DNA of 64,000 bases, taken from contig CANPZW010000005.1 in assembly GCA_947589385.1 (NCBI GenBank), positions 51,099 through 115,098 on the forward strand, given 5' to 3'. Positions within the stretch are counted from its first letter, which is position 1. The number at the start of each line of letters is the position of its first letter. Of the stretch, positions 46,101 through 53,950 are shown one piece after another. This DNA is from an uncultured Clostridia bacterium (lineage in GTDB: Bacteria; Bacillota; Clostridia; Christensenellales; Borkfalkiaceae). Made by a program: the position numbers and the translations under genes. Below the pieces are notes generated by a model. That model made no database searches. It was given only the letters and a program-made list of their open reading frames with translations, and had not been told where the DNA came from.

Positions 46101-48805
46101 TAAACGAGGAGTGCAGACAAGCGATAGATGAGGCAATCCAAAAGAATTTTAATGATAATCACCTTGATATGGGCTTCGTGGACGGCGTTATAGAAAAATA
46201 CGGTATGGAGCGTGTGACGTTGGTGTTTGCAACCACAATCAACGAACATGAATGGGACGGAAGATATAAAAGCGAAAACAAAGATTGGGCAAAAACCATA
46301 CCTATGTCCGAGAGCGATAAAGAACGCAATAACTGTTGTTTGAACGCGCACCCCGCGCTAATTGACGGAGTAGCGGACAAAATCAGGGAACGGCAGGTAA
46401 TTTTATACACAATAGTAACCGAGAAAAACGCTGACGGATTACCTTGTTTTAACGCGTATTATTTGGACAGGCAAAATGGTGAAGTTAAGTATTTAGACGG
46501 GAATTTCAGTTCAAATATCGCCTTACAGGCGGTTATAGACCAAAATGCAGACATCGGTCATAAAGGCTATGAGTATAAGCTAATTGATTCGCAGGAATTT
46601 TACGCTATGAGTGAAAAACTTAAAGCGGCTTTTGCGGCAAAAAACAAAACAATAGAAGAAAATCAAAATAAGGAGGAAAATTCAGAAGTGGCACAGGACA
46701 AATTTAAACACTTTACCGCAAGGGGCGATAAAGTGTTAAGCATAATAAAAGACCGCGACGACAGAAATATAGCCATTATTCAAAGAGAGAAAATAGGCGA
46801 TTATGTGGTTGCGGCGGGATATACCACGACGGACGGAAAGTGGGCGCAGGGAAAATACGATTTCAAAACGCTCGAAGCCGCCGAAAAGTACAGGGAAGAA
46901 AAATACGGCTATGAGAACACGACGGACACAATCCAAAAGGAATGGCTTACTTTTAAAGTCAGCCCCGAAGCACTCATCAAAAAGTATTCCGTCAATTCAC
47001 GGTTTATGATGCCGAAAGGTAGCGGCTACGAGGGATATGCTTACAGCATTTTCAATGACCGCATTAAAGAGGGAACAATTACCACGGATTTAAAAAGCGA
47101 CACCCGTGAGCGGGCGTTGGTAATTCAAATTCCCAATAATAAGAATATCGAGATAAGCGGTAAAGGTGAAACAATAGAGATAGAGCCGCACGAGTTTATC
47201 AGCTTAGTAAACAAAACAAGGGCGGACAAATACGAGCGTGAGCTGAGATATGTGGTAAACTTCCCGCCCGAAGCATTTGTCAAAGAATACGAAACATCTA
47301 TGCTTTTGGCAATGCCCAACGATACTAAATACAAAGGGTATGTGTATTATCTTCCCACGTCGGTTATTACGGAGGACATAGCCAAGGATGACGGAACGTT
47401 AAATGCCCATATTGGCGAGAGTTTCAAAGTAACCTTACGCAAAGGCGAGGAGCGCGTGGAGCTTACTGCAAAAGAGTATGTTGACCTTGTGGGCGGTAAA
47501 AAAGCGGACAAGTATGTTAAGGATATGTCCGAGATGGACGAGTACCGCGAACAGCAAGGCGAAAACGATAAAAAATGGAGTACGGTTGCGGTAAACGAAA
47601 ACGCCGTAATTGCCAACTATAAGGAAAGCACGCTATTAAAAATGCCGAAAGGAGAGTATGCGGGATTTGTATATTACATACCGAGCGGTATGGTCAACAA
47701 AACCGCCGAGGAACTTTATCTGCGTATTCCCGAAGATTTCACCGCACATCTCAAAAACGGCGACGAACAAAAAGACCTTACAGCGCAGGAGCTTATAGCG
47801 GCGATAGGTGGTAAAACGTCGGAGGACTATGAAGGCATTTACCGTAAGCCGAGCGAAGAAGCTATTAAACAGTTTGAAAAAACCGAGGAGCAGCTTCGCA
47901 AAAACGTTCCGCCCGAAATGCTCAATAAACCCAACTGGGTGGTCGTCAGAACGCGCGAGAATAACGAAACGGGCAGATTAGATAAATTCCTTATCAGTCC
48001 GCATACGGGGAAGTTTGCCGAAAGCGATAATCCCGAAACATGGTCGGATTTCGATACGGCTTGTAAATATGCCAAAGAAAACGGCGGAGTTTGCCTTGCT
48101 TATGCCCTTGATGGAAAAGACGGGATAGCCTGCATTGACCTTGACGGTTGCATAAACGAGAACGGCGAATTTTCGGAGATTGCGCAAAAAACGGTGGAAG
48201 CCGCCAATGGCAGTTACACGGAAAAATCGGTAAGCGGGAAAGGTCTGCATATTTTCGGGAAAACGAAAGGCGCAAACCTCCGCTCATTCAGTAAAGATAA
48301 GTCAATGGAATACTATCAGTCCACGCACTTTATCGCGATGACGGGCAACAACAACGAAAGCTCGGAGTTAAAGAGCTTCGATACGCCCGAAATGAGAGCA
48401 GTGCTTGAAAGCAAGCTTGAAAAGCGCACCGAATGGAAGAATACCGGCAAAGGCATTGAGGGATTATCTTCAATGGACGACAGGGAAGTACTTGATAAGG
48501 CGTTCGGCGCAAAAAACGGCGATACCGTAAAAAGGCTTTATAAAGGCGAGGATTTGCGCGGCAACCACAGCAATTCGGATATGTTGCTTATGAATTACCT
48601 TGCATTTTGGAGTAACCACGACATTGACCAAATGTTGCGGATATTTTCTTCGAGTGGATTATACCGCCCCGATAAACCGCAAAGCTATTACGAATACACG
48701 GCAATAAAAGCCATAAAGGGAACGCCTTGTTACACGCCGAACCAAAAAAGCAGTAGCAAGTCGAGTAGCGGTAGCGGAAACGATAGCGGCAAGGGCGGCA
48801 AGTGA
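37157..48805 (+). CDS. 3882-aa ICE megaprotein: MutS domain I-like + N6-adenine methylase-like + SNF2/DEAH helicase + tandem repeats + AEP primase-like C-terminus
   Basis: FYEIMGENAVKVSEELDITLTGR..PMCGMPYHAM; ILEPSMGTGNFFG..VVGNVPFGGYG; HHVVGSGKTYT; YIDEAHYYKN; EQREGRIIRQGN; CIDLDGCI..SGKGLHIFG. Confidence 0.85.
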   Translation: MYNGRLTERNAAIAEMLADGERLKNLYRFTAQNPHINLHDACQIVIERPNVTVCYSFNEWSAMERRITKGRKGIEYYDSDGYKQFVFDANDTHGENRYMRPIITMRSLLGGLSELNGVPDSDSEQSDYIKIRNGVQDYLREQGELNGDEERDKLLVEGVAYSLYSKTGFPKSAGIKLGGLPYGYRENADFVKNVYVWANNLEQDIEEANREKQTEIKIIDDTDEENVSDEPLLPTKQVRKKVFSSAVKMYAQNYVILTDNQADNGVETHIYIGKPENLDEETNAYDNSDDSLIYATDRPQMAYLLYGKAYAQTQQELIDNGTFTKEDYAEYNRLKEGELKEILEKADLRFGIKTGVADSGLPFKYPEWEISEKPNVEEAPTVIPLYQKYIDSQKLEPAAVVLMRLGDFYEIMGENAVKVSEELDITLTGRDVGLKERVPMCGMPYHAMDKCLDKILERHSVLIVDGDEEPKYILSHTEARAKHVEKEEKKKPELVEITRDEPTPFDNEQPETDEDWRTELAEELAEENGQPEEEIAEPEEDESEELEEPPGSISEQPKDKVKSTPKKEEKGIKDRKRKPKPQLSMFDMLKPQEKSAEEALIERELKRGGSLKFRIFDKYNKNPTQKAFADFIKNEYGIGGYSSWEGDSATHDAKGITMSVRGKNGECLVTASLKWPEVAVRIADLIDDDNYFTEQEKQEYVEYKIEQDRQKAIQAEKERQKTELINKVIFFAPPDRKQRILDEYATTTVLTDFAEFLKNEYGTFEEHGEGYSAIYNQQGIWIYKGETYDYQKDFYLNWTEFADKTCTLIENDRYIEQSEPEEQPRDLDAEEDEDWDNLISAHVLKPIEPTTEKDKIKSIVDRIVKEGTENTSGGNWIIYLDEFGDDENFVREHKGEIGEILALREEVARVAMDDESIDTKFHLEFCPNIEEEQSVENTNLNGVLNQNELGGAKTRFRNNVAAIKLVNKLYSENRNPTDAEKKVLSQFVGWGGLSAAFDENNPQWKKEYAELKGILSQEDYEQARSSTLNAYYTPKEVIDGIYTALGRLGVKGNNRILEPSMGTGNFFGYMPQEIADGSRLYGVELDNLTGRIAAKLYPQANVQIKGFEDTSFPNDKFDIVVGNVPFGGYGIADSDYNRYNFRVHDYFLAKSIDKVKPEGIVAIVTSKGTMDKLNPNARKYVAERAELLGAIRLPNTAFKQTAGTEAVADILFFRKRKEKITDLSGIEWLGTGKTTEGFEINNYFVQHPEMVLGTLAEEHGLYGGIDITVKPDERDLSEALAEAVKNLPQAIFTVPEKSPEAESATEVDYNVKPMCYKAENGRLYMRVGDEMQEQAIPKFPKDAYQRIRGMIALRDELHHILDIQIQGCSDEVLNAEQRKLNTQYDLFVKKYGELNSQTNTRLFADDGDSALLFACEDIDKETQKISKSDIFYERTIRPYAVPTSTDDCFEALQISKNERGKVDIEYIEELTGKSYDDVLSELDGAVFRNPEKVYRSDKYSGFETSEEYLSGKVVEKLRIARMFAEEFPEYEKNVTALERMQPTPIKASDISVRLGQTWIGKEIYKQFYMELVGVRWWQRDGVQLFYNPYDSSWRLDQKDSVRYDTEMKQKEVYGTKRAPAYRLFIDCMNLKATTIYDTVIDPDGTERRVLNQAETIAAREKQNQIKEAFANWIFAKPERREELEAKYNRLFNQIRLPSYDGSYLKFPEMNPAIELRPHQKDAIHRIITNGQSTLLHHVVGSGKTYTVAASIMKMRQLGLCKKAMVAVPNHLVQQWAGEWRKLYPNAKILVATKEDLEKSNRRKFVSKVALGDWDGIIIAQSSFAKIPISAERQIRKLNEEINTVEQTIKATWERNGMPRGAVKSLEKIKKTKQAQLKKLMDNNTKDSVLTFENLGVDYLYIDEAHYYKNLFLFTKMNNVAGISNAASQRASDLKLKCEYMQGLHQSDRGVVFATGTPISNSMTEMYTMQSYLQPSMLKDIGIEFFDGWAADFGETVTSMELAPSGQGYKARTRFSKFANLPELQILYRSFADVITSDMVQLDVPKAEKHVINLKPSDTVVALAEQIAERAERIHAGGVPPEEDNMLKVTSDGKKLALDPRCFVPESADEEGSKLNEAAKRIYEIWENTADKKGTQIVFCDLSTPKVKSDEYIYGLHFDAYNDLKYKLVQKGIPAEEIAFIHDANTDEQKQTLFDRVNAGAIRVLIGSTEKCGAGTNVQKRLVALHHLDTPYRPSDMEQREGRIIRQGNTNEKVDIYTYVTERTFDSYSYQILENKSRFIQQIARGDFTAREYEDMDETTLSYAEIKAITAANPKIKRKMEVDTEIARLRVLEGQFKKNLYELQDKIRKYLPEDIRKQELLLERITADMVNLQANKPADPEAFEISVNGKVYTDKKEGGKALTEALYAGKPETVIAEYLGFKISLNHIIFLKSEREITLTANGQYTLDIGESASGNLTRLDNFIEDFPKRQERVANRLEQLKSDLEVAKEQAEKKFEYNDRLAELLKEQSELNTELNLDKREESVVIDDGEGSDEGNYRMLPTQRQNMEEKIIDETDKVAEMQVDILPDYTVTQEQMRRYGYLWNGMLPMRKDAASRAFSRGVQIYRLSDDDKEREVESADDFEDGALYGVEKPVWKIYLESEHGKAYMAARSQIAEASGVVTSGEMDIVAEQLTGDFIQKNYEERTDLDDYLSDKPTPSAEAMKEYAEELLSEYTERIWSDGLKEYGWDKNAVRRSIIDHIENADLKAAVQEIPETDNVNYEVEVINSVVAEFDEFKTKMLQSSTEEVFLNNYKIHLFNEFSEVIQYGKEYLTDKEFKALYEDRGHILNSLYDDYCGSENYSVETYVDTAAFIKDYCEAYHNEIYYPITYYGKDTEGRAYYSMTRGISFENLKWFDENADTDMITVAAPECYVSQEELEKHHIFYLQIGKDIQEKETVGEKAISNMMAAMDRFKRIEPVYLQTATYANEHAEMIAYRESHKLNEECRQAIDEAIQKNFNDNHLDMGFVDGVIEKYGMERVTLVFATTINEHEWDGRYKSENKDWAKTIPMSESDKERNNCCLNAHPALIDGVADKIRERQVILYTIVTEKNADGLPCFNAYYLDRQNGEVKYLDGNFSSNIALQAVIDQNADIGHKGYEYKLIDSQEFYAMSEKLKAAFAAKNKTIEENQNKEENSEVAQDKFKHFTARGDKVLSIIKDRDDRNIAIIQREKIGDYVVAAGYTTTDGKWAQGKYDFKTLEAAEKYREEKYGYENTTDTIQKEWLTFKVSPEALIKKYSVNSRFMMPKGSGYEGYAYSIFNDRIKEGTITTDLKSDTRERALVIQIPNNKNIEISGKGETIEIEPHEFISLVNKTRADKYERELRYVVNFPPEAFVKEYETSMLLAMPNDTKYKGYVYYLPTSVITEDIAKDDGTLNAHIGESFKVTLRKGEERVELTAKEYVDLVGGKKADKYVKDMSEMDEYREQQGENDKKWSTVAVNENAVIANYKESTLLKMPKGEYAGFVYYIPSGMVNKTAEELYLRIPEDFTAHLKNGDEQKDLTAQELIAAIGGKTSEDYEGIYRKPSEEAIKQFEKTEEQLRKNVPPEMLNKPNWVVVRTRENNETGRLDKFLISPHTGKFAESDNPETWSDFDTACKYAKENGGVCLAYALDGKDGIACIDLDGCINENGEFSEIAQKTVEAANGSYTEKSVSGKGLHIFGKTKGANLRSFSKDKSMEYYQSTHFIAMTGNNNESSELKSFDTPEMRAVLESKLEKRTEWKNTGKGIEGLSSMDDREVLDKAFGAKNGDTVKRLYKGEDLRGNHSNSDMLLMNYLAFWSNHDIDQMLRIFSSSGLYRPDKPQSYYEYTAIKAIKGTPCYTPNQKSSSKSSSGSGNDSGKGGK

Positions 48806-48821
48806 CGAACAAAAAAAGTGC

Positions 48822-48845
48822 TGTCCGCGTTCAGCGGACAGCCTG
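48822..48845 (-). terminator. Terminator between convergent genes
   Basis: GCTGTCCGC-GTTCA-GCGGACAGC flanked by A7 (T7 on minus strand). Confidence 0.65.
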
Positions 48846-48849
48846 TGAA

Positions 48850-49317
48850 TCAAATGTCGGTTATGGATAACGTTAAACCAAGCGGTTCAAGCAATCTCAA
48901 AAGAGTGGTAAGTTGAGGGTCGGTAATGCCTTTTTCCGTGCGCGCAATGCAGGCTTGCGGAACGCCCGAAAGAATTTCAAGTTGTTTTTGTGAAAGCCCC
49001 ATTGATTTACGCGCTTTAACAAATTCTTCAACAAGTTTTTGCTTATAGGCGTCCATGTTGCGTGGCGGTTCGCTCGTAACGCCTTTTTCATAAATCCCGT
49101 CGGCGGAAATATCAAGGTCGTCATTCCATACAAGCCCATAGCCGCCTACATCGATTTTGACTTGCCCATAAAGTCCTTCGACCTCGACAAGAGATTTAAA
49201 AGGCGGGTATTTATTGATAAGAGGTTTTAAATCGAATTGTTTAAATTCACCTGTTGAAAATCCCACTAAAAGCACATAGTCGGGTAACGCGGTGACGGAA
49301 GTGATTTTTACAAACAT
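48850..49317 (-). CDS. DUF2442 + XRE-type HTH fusion protein (antitoxin-like)
   Basis: N-terminal VTALPDYVLLVGFSTGEFKQFDL..; C-terminal MGLSQKQLEILSGVPQACIARTEKG. Confidence 0.7.
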   Translation of the reverse strand: MFVKITSVTALPDYVLLVGFSTGEFKQFDLKPLINKYPPFKSLVEVEGLYGQVKIDVGGYGLVWNDDLDISADGIYEKGVTSEPPRNMDAYKQKLVEEFVKARKSMGLSQKQLEILSGVPQACIARTEKGITDPQLTTLLRLLEPLGLTLSITDI

Positions 49318-49423
49318 AAATATTACTCCTTAAACATCAATCAATAGGCGGAAGCGGGTGAATGTTTTGCGAGTTCCACATTTCAAGCAGCGCGCTTTGG
49401 CGGACAGCCGTGAGGAATAGAAT

Positions 49424-49828
49424 TTATTTAATTTCCAAGAATTGCGCAGGGGTAAGTATTTTTGGATAGGATAATCCGGCTTCGAGCAAGTCGAAGTCGC
49501 CTGTAACTAATATGTCGGCTTTTGCTGCAATGGCTGCGCGGAGGATAGGTCGGTCATCAATATCACGAACCTGCTCCTCGGATTTATGTGCTTCATCGGG
49601 TATGGGAATAACTGTCAAAGTCAGCATTGACAACGCTAAAAATGATTCAAGTGCTCCGATTTTATCGGGGAATTTGCGATTGAACACACGGCGCATTTCG
49701 TCTATGTTTTGCTCGCAAATCACAGCTTGATTTGGCGAAGTAACAGCTTTCAGAAAGGCTTTAAAAGGCGTTCCGTTCCTGTTTAAAGCCGAAGAAACAA
49801 GCACGTTCGTATCAATCATTATTTTCAT
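49424..49828 (-). CDS. PIN-domain toxin
   Basis: MKIMIDTNVLVSSALNRNGTP.., DDRPILRAAIAAKADILVTGDFDLL. Confidence 0.8.
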   Translation of the reverse strand: MKIMIDTNVLVSSALNRNGTPFKAFLKAVTSPNQAVICEQNIDEMRRVFNRKFPDKIGALESFLALSMLTLTVIPIPDEAHKSEEQVRDIDDRPILRAAIAAKADILVTGDFDLLEAGLSYPKILTPAQFLEIK

Positions 49829-50102
49829 CGGGCGTACCTTCACGGCGAATTTCTTTTACAAGTTTCATAACTTTATCGTCAGAGTCAAGCCCAAGCCGTT
49901 CTGCTTCGCCGTCAAGCTCGTTTTGAAGCATTTGCATAGCAAAAACGGCGGCGTTCATAATGCGGACGGAATTGCCGTCAACGACGAAAGAAATGCGGTC
50001 TCCGATAGAAATACCGAGTGCTTTGCGCACGTCGATGGGAATTGTGACCTGCCCTTTTGCCATAACTTTTGCGCTATCTATAAAAGCATTTGAATTTTGC
50101 AT
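49812..50102 (-). CDS. AbrB/SpoVT-type antitoxin
   Basis: VMAKGQVTIPIDVRKALGISIGDRISFVV; overlaps the PIN gene. Confidence 0.85.
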   Translation of the reverse strand: MQNSNAFIDSAKVMAKGQVTIPIDVRKALGISIGDRISFVVDGNSVRIMNAAVFAMQMLQNELDGEAERLGLDSDDKVMKLVKEIRREGTPDENND

Positions 50103-50212
50103 AATAACCTCCCTATTTTTATGGAAAAGTAGGGAAAACCCTACTTATGATTATTATACGCAATTTTAACTAAAATGTCAATAGTAAATTAAGAAATTTA
50201 GGAGGATAAAAA

Positions 50213-50353
50213 TTGAATAAGAAAGATAAAGAAATTCCCGAAATCGAGATACCGAGAGGATACGAAATAGACGAAATTCTTGATATGGGCGTGGGCGGTT
50301 TGGGGGATGAAAAACCTATTTTGCAGGAGGAGGTGAAAATACGTTTTGAGTGA
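50213..50353 (+). CDS. Small acidic protein (46 aa), unknown
   Basis: TTG start after AGGAGGAT: (M)NKKDKEIPEIEIPRGYEIDEILDMGVGGLGDEKPILQEEVKIRFE; overlaps the next start; not in ORF track. Confidence 0.5.
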   Translation: MNKKDKEIPEIEIPRGYEIDEILDMGVGGLGDEKPILQEEVKIRFE

Positions 50354-52037
50354 CGGCGATAAAAAGAGCGTTTATGACAAGCTCACCCCGCAGCGGAAAC
50401 AGCTTTTTGATAAGGTTATGGCTAACCTTGAAAATGATAAAAGTATTTGGAAACAAGGTTGGGCGGTAACGGGCGCACCCATATCGGCAATATCGGGCAA
50501 AAAATACAACGGCATAAACAGAATGTCGCTTGCGGTTGCGACAATGGAACGCGGTTATTCGGATAATCGTTGGCTGACATACAATCAGATGAAAGAAAAC
50601 GGTTGGGAGTTCAAACGCGACGAAGAAGGTAACAGCCGCGGCAAAAACGCAGGAGTACCAATAGAATACTTTTCGCTTTACGATAAAGAAACAAAGCAAA
50701 AGTTTGACAGAAGTGTGCTTGACGGAATAACCGAAGCCGAGCGCAACGAGTATATGGACGACAACGTAATCGCGCTACGGAAATATTATTGTGTATTCAA
50801 CGGCGATATAATAGACGGAATCCCCGAACGCGAAAAGCATGAGCTTGACCCTGCGCAAAGGAACAGCCGTGCGGAAAATTTATTGCAGTATTGGAGCGAC
50901 AACGAAGCAAAGATTATATACGGCGGCGACGACGCGGTTTACCGTTCAACGACGGACGAAATACATTTGCCCGAACGGGACAGGTTTGTGGACTTCCACG
51001 AATTTTATTCAACGGCTTTACATGAAGTCGGACACAGCACGGGATACAAAACAAGGCTTAACCGCGATATGAGCGGCGAATTCGGGTCTGAAAAATACGC
51101 CGAAGAAGAGCTGCGCGCGGAAATAGCTTCTATGTTTATTGAGCAGGATTTGGAAATCGGCGCGGGTGACAAGCATATCCAAAACAACAGCGCGTACATA
51201 AAGCATTGGCACGATAAGATAAAAGAAGACCCCAACGTACTGTTCAAAGCGATAGCCGACGCGGAAAAAATCACCCAATTTGTAATGGGCAAGGAAAAGC
51301 AGATACAGCGTGAAACCGAGCCTTATGCAATAGTTGAGGAAACGGACGAGTACGGCGGCACGGTATATAAGGTAAAAATGGCGGACGAAATCGGGGGAAC
51401 GCGGGATATAATCGGCTATCCGTTCAGGAGCAAAGACGCGCTAATGACCGAGTTTGGCAAACTGCAAGAGCTTCCGTTTTGGGCGGATAAGGAATTTAAA
51501 GAAGTGACGGTTGACGAGTTGGAAGCCGAAAGCCGTAAACGTTTCGGAGAGCAAAACGCAAAAACAGAGCGGTTACGGGAAATTGAAGAAGAAAAATCGG
51601 AAGTGTTCATACCGCCCGCCGAAATTGCCGCCGAGATTGCGGCAGAAACGGCGGTGGCGGAAACGGTTGTTGCCGTGGATATGACGGGCAGGGGAATCGA
51701 AAGCCTTACGCGGATGGACGACAGGGAAGTTGTTGACAAGGCAAGCAAGGCAAAACACGGTGAAAAATTCCTTGCACTGTTTAACGGCGAAAAAGTGCTT
51801 GGAACGGAGGAACAAAACGAGCGGTCTTTAATGGCAAGGCTCGCGGTATTTACGGGCGAAAATTCCGAACAACTTTTGCGGATTTTCCGCGCTTCGGGAC
51901 AATACCGCGAGGATAAGCCTAACAGCTATTACGAAAAAATGGCAAGAGAGGAAGTACAGTTTGTAGCCGGATTGAAAAAACCTGTTCCCGCCGCCGCAAA
52001 ATCTTCGGGCAGTAAATTTATCAATACTAAAACTTAA
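50346..52037 (+). CDS. ArdC-like antirestriction / zincin-domain protein with a C-terminal module shared with the megaprotein
   Basis: N-terminal ssDNA-binding-like region; ALHEVGHSTG metallopeptidase motif; C-terminal GRGIESLTRMDDREVVDKASKAKHG. Confidence 0.75.
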   Translation: MSDGDKKSVYDKLTPQRKQLFDKVMANLENDKSIWKQGWAVTGAPISAISGKKYNGINRMSLAVATMERGYSDNRWLTYNQMKENGWEFKRDEEGNSRGKNAGVPIEYFSLYDKETKQKFDRSVLDGITEAERNEYMDDNVIALRKYYCVFNGDIIDGIPEREKHELDPAQRNSRAENLLQYWSDNEAKIIYGGDDAVYRSTTDEIHLPERDRFVDFHEFYSTALHEVGHSTGYKTRLNRDMSGEFGSEKYAEEELRAEIASMFIEQDLEIGAGDKHIQNNSAYIKHWHDKIKEDPNVLFKAIADAEKITQFVMGKEKQIQRETEPYAIVEETDEYGGTVYKVKMADEIGGTRDIIGYPFRSKDALMTEFGKLQELPFWADKEFKEVTVDELEAESRKRFGEQNAKTERLREIEEEKSEVFIPPAEIAAEIAAETAVAETVVAVDMTGRGIESLTRMDDREVVDKASKAKHGEKFLALFNGEKVLGTEEQNERSLMARLAVFTGENSEQLLRIFRASGQYREDKPNSYYEKMAREEVQFVAGLKKPVPAAAKSSGSKFINTKT

Positions 52038-52080
52038 TATAACGGGAAATCAAATTATAGAAAATCGGAGGAAAAAATAA

Positions 52081-52397
52081 TGGAAAACAAATTAATAATC
52101 AAGAAGAACATATGCAACTTGCTGTCGGACTTGACGGACAAGCAGGCGGGCGAGCTTATAAAAGGTGCTGCCGCGTATGTGTTTGAGGACAAGCCGTTCC
52201 AGACAAAGGACGAATTTCTCAAAGGAGCATTTCTGTATATCAAAAGAGAAATCGACGTATCGAAGCAGAACAGTGCCAACGGCAAAAAAGGCGCGGAAAA
52301 ACGCCTTGAAAATTTGCGCAAGAAAGCGGCCGTCGGAGTAATTGTCGGCAGTGTTATGATGGCAAATACGCAAAGGAAAAACAGTTCAGAGAAGTGA
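52081..52397 (+). CDS. Small conserved ICE protein, unknown
   Basis: ICNLLSDLTDKQAGELIKGAAAYVFEDKPFQTKDEFLKGAFLYIKREIDVSKQ. Confidence 0.5.
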
Positions 52398-53332
52398 GTA
52401 AAATTTTATGCGGCGACGCAGCGGAAACGCTTAAAACTTTGCCGCAGTGCAGCGTGAATATGTGCGTGACGAGTCCGCCGTATTACGGGCTTCGGGATTA
52501 CGGCGAACAGGAACAAATCGGGATAGAAAAAACGCCCGATGACTACATAGCAAGGCTTGTGGAAGTATTTGACGAGGTTTACCGGGTTACGGCAAACGAC
52601 GGAACGCTGTGGTTGAATATCGGGGATTGTTATGCGGGTAGCGGCAAAGGTCCTATGACCATATCCCAAAACGGCAAGAATAAGGACGTGTTCAATCTGC
52701 AAAACCGCATATACGAAGTGCCGAAGAAGTGGAGCGGAATAAAGCCGAAAGATTTAATAGGGATTCCGTGGATGATTGCATTTGCGCTTCGTGGGCGCGG
52801 TTGGTATTTGCGTTCGGATATTATTTGGCATAAGAAAAACTGCTTGCCGGAAAGCACGAAAGACAGACCGACAAAATGCTATGAGCATATATTTTTGCTT
52901 TCGAAATCGCGGCAATATTACTATGACTACAAGGCTATTCAGGAACCTATAAAAGAGGTGAGCCGCGAGCGTTACAAGCGCGGAAGAAGTGCGAACAGTA
53001 AGTATGCGGGACAGCAAGGAATAACGCAAGTAAGAGAAAATTTTTTGGATTTCGACCAACAATACCGCCGCAAACGCGACGTATGGGAAGTAAGTACGAA
53101 CACCTATAAAATGGACGAACACTTTGCAATGTTCCCCGAAAAGCTCATAGAGCCTTGTATCCTTGCGGGGAGCAGAGTCGGCGGAATTGTGTTAGACCCG
53201 TTCTTCGGCAGCGGCACGACGGGCGCGGTGGCAAAGCGGTTAGGCAGGGATTTTATAGGAATAGACTTGAACGCGCGGTATCTTGAAAAAGCGAAAGAGC
53301 GCATCGAAAAAGTTATCCCCGAAAAAGCATAA
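52394..53332 (+). CDS. Site-specific DNA methyltransferase (amino-MTase, TSPPYY type)
   Basis: VTSPPYYGLRDYG and DPFFGSGTTGAVAKRLGRDFIGIDLN. Confidence 0.9.
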   Translation: MSKILCGDAAETLKTLPQCSVNMCVTSPPYYGLRDYGEQEQIGIEKTPDDYIARLVEVFDEVYRVTANDGTLWLNIGDCYAGSGKGPMTISQNGKNKDVFNLQNRIYEVPKKWSGIKPKDLIGIPWMIAFALRGRGWYLRSDIIWHKKNCLPESTKDRPTKCYEHIFLLSKSRQYYYDYKAIQEPIKEVSRERYKRGRSANSKYAGQQGITQVRENFLDFDQQYRRKRDVWEVSTNTYKMDEHFAMFPEKLIEPCILAGSRVGGIVLDPFFGSGTTGAVAKRLGRDFIGIDLNARYLEKAKERIEKVIPEKA

Positions 53333-53488
53333 AACACCGTAAATTTTTCAAAGGGAAAGAGCGGTGGAAGTGGTATTTTTTCGAGGAAAAAGCCAAGCAG
53401 GATAAGGAAGGTGGTATTTTTCCACCTTCGGGGGGCAAATGGTGGGAAACCCACATTTGCGTGTCTGCGACACATGGAGGGCAAAATT

Positions 53489-53944
53489 TTGGCAGAGAAG
53501 AAAGAGAAAATAGGCATTCAAAAACATATCCGAATAACGGACAATGAAATAAACAGGCAGATAGAACGGGTTATGGAATTACCCGAATATCAGAGCTATA
53601 ATCAAGTGATAAACGACGCGTTGTTCTACGGTTTGCCCGTCCTTTGCGATAAGCTGTTCGGCAATGCAGAACCATTGGAAGAATTTACGCCGCCGTTACA
53701 AAGCCAAAGTAGTTTCGGCGGTTTGGACGAAAAGAGCTTTGACGTGATAGTAAGGCTTCTGAAAGAAACGGTATTAAACCTTACGATTAACAAATCGATT
53801 TTGTCGTCGCTATTCCACGGGAAATGCCTTGAATATAAAGGTTGCAAGGTAAATGCGGAAAATTTCGAACAAGGGCTTGTGAGCGATACGCCCGATTATT
53901 TGAGCGAGTATGAATTGAGCGGATTAAAGAAAATGCGGAGGTGA
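53489..53944 (+). CDS. Putative relaxosome accessory / DNA-binding protein
   Basis: TTG start after GGAGGG; IGIQKHIRITDNEINRQIERVMELPEYQSYNQVINDALFYG; directly upstream of the relaxase. Confidence 0.5.
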   Translation: MAEKKEKIGIQKHIRITDNEINRQIERVMELPEYQSYNQVINDALFYGLPVLCDKLFGNAEPLEEFTPPLQSQSSFGGLDEKSFDVIVRLLKETVLNLTINKSILSSLFHGKCLEYKGCKVNAENFEQGLVSDTPDYLSEYELSGLKKMRR

Positions 53945-53950
53945 CAAAAG

